Positions 4,887 through 7,885 of a stretch of DNA of 7,885 nucleotides are shown one piece after another. How positions within the stretch are numbered: position 1 is the first letter of the stretch; each line of letters opens with the position of its first letter. Source of the DNA: Moraxellaceae bacterium (GTDB lineage: Bacteria > Pseudomonadota > Gammaproteobacteria > Pseudomonadales > UBA3067); contig NVTH01000121.1 in the NCBI GenBank assembly GCA_002401525.1, forward strand, positions 1-7,885, in the 5' to 3' direction. The notes beneath the pieces were generated by a model. That model saw only the letters and a program-made list of their open reading frames with translations. It was not told where the DNA came from and made no database searches. A program made the position numbers and the translations under genes.

Positions 4887-7885
4887 TAAAGCTCGGCGGA
4901 GGAGGAAGTATTTTTCATGCGTTGGTAGAAATACGCAGCCCCCAACAAAAGCATTCCTATCCCCATTAGAGCAATTATTTTTTGTAGGATCGAAAATCCC
5001 GCCATGTCGAAAAAAACCACTTTGAATGCAGCAATGGTGAAAATAACCACGGCGACAGAAATCATTCGCTGGTATTTTGGATTTAAAGTCTGAAACAGTA
5101 CCGCCGTACCGTGGGCCACTAGCAATATAGAAAGCAATGGCCCCGCACTTTGTTTAAACCAAAAATCAATGGCACTTAAATAAACGATAAACAACGCGGC
5201 ATGACATCCCCTTAGCTGATTAATATGTCCCGGCCATACCTTGCGCACTAAACGAGTCTGTGACTGATTGTGATGCAAGACGAGTCCTAAAAGCCCGAGC
5301 GCAAACGCGGCCGTTAAAGGTTCCATTAACATCAAAGCATTGCCGGCATGGTTCAACTCAGAGGTCACCAAAAGCATCTTCACCAACATCACCGCCATCA
5401 AGCATTGATTAATCAGATGAAAATATTTTAATTGCGACCGAAGCGGATTCAATGTAATTGGCATTAAAATAAGCGCCGTAAAGAAAACCATCATACCCAG
5501 CAAAGACAAAGCTATATCGCCCGACATTAAAAATAGCACAATAAAAATCGCTGCAGAAAGATAATAGAAGCTTTGAACAAAAATAAATTTGATTTCTTGA
5601 TAAAACGCTTTCATGGGCTCCGTCATTTCCACACCAATTTGCAGGGCCTTATTCCGAATCCCAACCCCATGCCAAACCCTATACCCATACCCATACCCAT
5701 ACCCATACCAGCAACACACCATACCGTAAGTCAAGCCGCCCACGAGCAACGCTAAAAAAGCATGGTTATCCCAGGCGCCATTATACGCTGCCCCACAAGC
5801 AAGCACGGTCACGGCAAAAGCCGCGTAAAATAATAAAGACATCTCAATTCGCAAACTTTGATACCCCAACCGGAAATAAAGCAATAATGCAGCCGATGCC
5901 GACAACCACAAGCTCACCGCAAAATACGCATCAAATTTTCGTAGCACAGTAGGCAACAGCGCGATGGGGATTAAACAATAAAATATTTGCCTAAACGCAT
6001 CCGCAAAAGGCTTGAGTCGACTTCTAGGCAGATATCGAGAATAGAACTCTGCAATCAACCAAAGAGATACAAATGCCTCCACACGGGCTAGTTGTCCAGC
6101 AAGAGATTGCTCCGACCAATGGAAATTCCCCACCGCCAGCCAACTGCTCAGCATTGGCAGCAACATTAGCAAGTAGTGGCCTAGTGCCAGGTACTCAGTA
6201 AAAATTAAATTGTCTCTATGACTACGATAGAGCAAGCCAAAAATCAGTAAAAACGCACCGTGCCACATTGCAGCAGGCCACATTATATTCAGCGTACTGA
6301 GAATAAATAGCGCCCCTAGCAACGACAAAGCATCATTGAAAAATCTAGATAGGGTCTGCTCTAGTTCCGTTTCCACAGTGAATTTTTTATAGAGCATAAT
6401 CAAAGCAAAGACAAAACCCACGGCCCCAGCCAAGTTATACCACCCTTGCTGCAGCTCAAATGCCAGCAAATCGGGCAAACCAACCATTGCACCCAGCGCC
6501 CAGCCCAGCACCTGAAACGCCATCAACCCCATGGCGAAAAGTGATAATAAATACCCTTCAACTCGCACCGAATAAAATGAAAAGTAAAAGCCAAGGTAGA
6601 TTAGCAATAGCCCTTCAACCCCCCACACTAATCCCAATAATTCTTCGGGCAATAGGGTGAAAATGGCAAACGCTAGCAACACCCCCCCGTTCAATAAAAT
6701 TGCCATGCCCTTGGCTTGATGACTACGATCAGATGCATCCAACGGTGATTTAAACAGCCATAAAAAGACCGTCAATAACACTGCGGCATTAACGGCATAA
6801 ATAACCCCCAGGGCGCCTAAATAACCCGCGCCTTGCCCATCCCCCCAAACTTCCGTCCCCAGTAAATATTGAAACTGTATCAGTACAAAGAAAAATAAAT
6901 TGCCGCTCAACATCAACACAATCAGCTTTTGAAACGGTGGCTTTTGACCAATATTCTGTACCGCATAAAAAAGGAACAAGTAATAGAAACCATGAAATAG
7001 AGCGCTGATAAACAACACAGACGTTAAAGCTGACTCCGTGCCTATATCATCCAAACTGAGCTCAATGCAGGCGATAGACACCAACATCGCTAAGTGAGCC
7101 AACACCGGCCACCGAATTAAGTGCGCTAACCTTAGGCTGGAAGCGGCCAAGACCAGCAGGTATCCGTAATAGACCTCCAATGATTGCCCTTGACTCCATA
7201 AGAGAGGAGCCATGCCACCGCCTACTAACGTGGTGATCGCCACGACTTTCGTTTCGTAGCGTTGAGCCAAGTAAAAACTAAGCGCGGTAGTGGCCACCAA
7301 CACTAAAAACCCCAACCCAGAACTAACCAACTGATAATAGGGACCCAAAAAATAACCGCAAAGATAACAACAAATCACCCCCGCCCCTAGAATAGCCGAA
7401 CCATAATCAGCCATTTCACCGTGGCGGCGATGCACCCACTGACCAAGCCATAAGACCCCCCCAGAAATAAGGTAGGCCATGGCCATTTTGCTAGCAGGGC
7501 CCAAGTATTCATTGAGTGAGTACTGAAGTAGATAACCAAAGCCCATTACCAGCGCGATGATTCCAGCCACCGTCATCAGGAATACTGGCGCCTTACCCTG
7601 ATCACGATAATGCTGATAAATACCCATGGATTTACTGAATAAGCCACTTATCGGGCCTAGGAAACTTTGTACCAACTCGAAAAAAACCGTAGAGAACCAT
7701 GATTCAGAGCGTTTCGCCGCAACGTGCTGCAAATCCTGAGAAGGGTCCTGTTTCAGATGTGGGTCGGCACTAGGGGAAGTCGCCTCGACGGATTTGGAAG
7801 TGGTTGGGCTTACAGACATCGCCCCATCCATATTCTTCGGCGGCGCTTTACTCTCAGCCTGGTTAAGGGCTATTGAAGCCGACGC
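4886..7885 (-). CDS. DUF2339-type polytopic membrane protein (5' end outside window)
   Basis: This very long frame ends at TAG (4888-4886) and encodes 981 residues counted from the ATG at 7831, plus 18 further open codons up to the window edge. Residues 1-45 are polar and Pro/Ser/Lys-rich. From about 81 (APVFLMTVAGIIALVMGFGYLLQYSL) to the C-terminus there are well over twenty hydrophobic segments with short loops, then a polar tail QRMKNTSSSAEL. The order of a polar linker, a first helix with a G-x-x-x-L-L-x-Y pattern, and GGGMAPLL near 205 fits the DUF2339/COG5373 family of inner-membrane proteins, whose function is unknown. Family members usually begin with a membrane helix and a coiled coil before the linker. 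The upstream codons stay open, the linker composition continues through them, and the ATG at 7831 has no good Shine-Dalgarno, so the true start is probably outside the window. It is convergent with, and likely unrelated to, the catabolic genes. A (Tyr-Gly)4 repeat lies at 709-716. Confidence 0.85.
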   Translation of the reverse strand, partial: ASASIALNQAESKAPPKNMDGAMSVSPTTSKSVEATSPSADPHLKQDPSQDLQHVAAKRSESWFSTVFFELVQSFLGPISGLFSKSMGIYQHYRDQGKAPVFLMTVAGIIALVMGFGYLLQYSLNEYLGPASKMAMAYLISGGVLWLGQWVHRRHGEMADYGSAILGAGVICCYLCGYFLGPYYQLVSSGLGFLVLVATTALSFYLAQRYETKVVAITTLVGGGMAPLLWSQGQSLEVYYGYLLVLAASSLRLAHLIRWPVLAHLAMLVSIACIELSLDDIGTESALTSVLFISALFHGFYYLFLFYAVQNIGQKPPFQKLIVLMLSGNLFFFVLIQFQYLLGTEVWGDGQGAGYLGALGVIYAVNAAVLLTVFLWLFKSPLDASDRSHQAKGMAILLNGGVLLAFAIFTLLPEELLGLVWGVEGLLLIYLGFYFSFYSVRVEGYLLSLFAMGLMAFQVLGWALGAMVGLPDLLAFELQQGWYNLAGAVGFVFALIMLYKKFTVETELEQTLSRFFNDALSLLGALFILSTLNIMWPAAMWHGAFLLIFGLLYRSHRDNLIFTEYLALGHYLLMLLPMLSSWLAVGNFHWSEQSLAGQLARVEAFVSLWLIAEFYSRYLPRSRLKPFADAFRQIFYCLIPIALLPTVLRKFDAYFAVSLWLSASAALLLYFRLGYQSLRIEMSLLFYAAFAVTVLACGAAYNGAWDNHAFLALLVGGLTYGMVCCWYGYGYGYGYRVWHGVGIRNKALQIGVEMTEPMKAFYQEIKFIFVQSFYYLSAAIFIVLFLMSGDIALSLLGMMVFFTALILMPITLNPLRSQLKYFHLINQCLMAVMLVKMLLVTSELNHAGNALMLMEPLTAAFALGLLGLVLHHNQSQTRLVRKVWPGHINQLRGCHAALFIVYLSAIDFWFKQSAGPLLSILLVAHGTAVLFQTLNPKYQRMISVAVVIFTIAAFKVVFFDMAGFSILQKIIALMGIGMLLLGAAYFYQRMKNTSSSAEL
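5681..5709. repeat. Hexanucleotide microsatellite (ATACCC)x4.8, G-quadruplex candidate on - strand
   Basis: Four full copies and one partial copy of ATACCC lie inside the DUF2339-type gene. On the coding (-) strand this gives five G3 runs separated by 3-4 bases (C-runs on + at 5677-5679, 5684-5686, 5690-5692, 5696-5698 and 5702-5704), with two more C-runs at 5660-5662 and 5665-5668. The unit is six bases, so copy-number change stays in frame and alters the length of the encoded Tyr-Gly stretch (residues 709-717) in what looks like a loop between membrane helices. Confidence 0.92.

Noticed and set aside
4810..5025. 71-codon + strand frame in the convergent junction
   Set aside because: It has a non-ATG start, no ribosome binding site, no known motif, and lies mostly antisense to the C-terminus of the membrane protein.
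5573..5755. + strand frame encoding a Pro-Ile/Pro-Asn repeat
   Set aside because: It is the antisense reading of the ATACCC microsatellite within the membrane-protein gene.

Overview
The window looks like bacterial chromosome, most likely from a gammaproteobacterium. That placement is inference from moderate GC with AT-rich spacers, clear AGGAG/AAGGA ribosome binding sites, the style of the degradative genes and the long DUF2339-type membrane protein; nothing in the window gives the species. There are no rRNA or tRNA genes, CRISPR arrays, transposases or phage genes, and no gene-free stretch exceeds about 140 bases.

Positions 1-4789 hold five genes, all on the + strand: the tail of a luciferase-like flavin-dependent oxidoreductase (1-338), a complete acyl-CoA synthetase (474-2027), a zinc-free NADPH:quinone-reductase-type oxidoreductase (2149-3141), a SnoaL-like/NTF2-fold protein (3231-3701) and an HSL-family alpha/beta hydrolase (3755-4789). 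Each of the four complete genes has its own good Shine-Dalgarno sequence, and the gaps are 53-135 bases. Together they read as a catabolic cassette: hydrolyse an ester, oxidise or reduce the released molecule, alter its ring or side chain, and activate a carboxylate as a CoA thioester. Similar mixtures are known from steroid, terpenoid and lipid-xenobiotic degradation loci, but the actual substrate cannot be read from the sequence.

On the - strand, converging on the cassette, a very long reading frame runs from the right edge to 4886. It encodes a polytopic inner-membrane protein of the DUF2339 type. The frame stays open to the last base of the window, so the ATG at 7831 is probably not the true start and the gene is cut at its 5' end. 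Inside it lies a hexanucleotide microsatellite that encodes a Tyr-Gly repeat and makes the coding strand a strong G-quadruplex candidate.

The spacers hold most of the unexplained structure: four perfect copies of a heptamer before the synthetase gene, a long hairpin before the oxidoreductase gene that resembles a dispersed palindromic repeat, a 24-base-period imperfect duplication after it, and an 11-base-arm inverted repeat touching the stop codon of the membrane-protein gene. I found no clearly new defence, RNA or mobile system. The best leads are the unassigned substrate of the cassette and the G-rich repeat in the membrane-protein gene.
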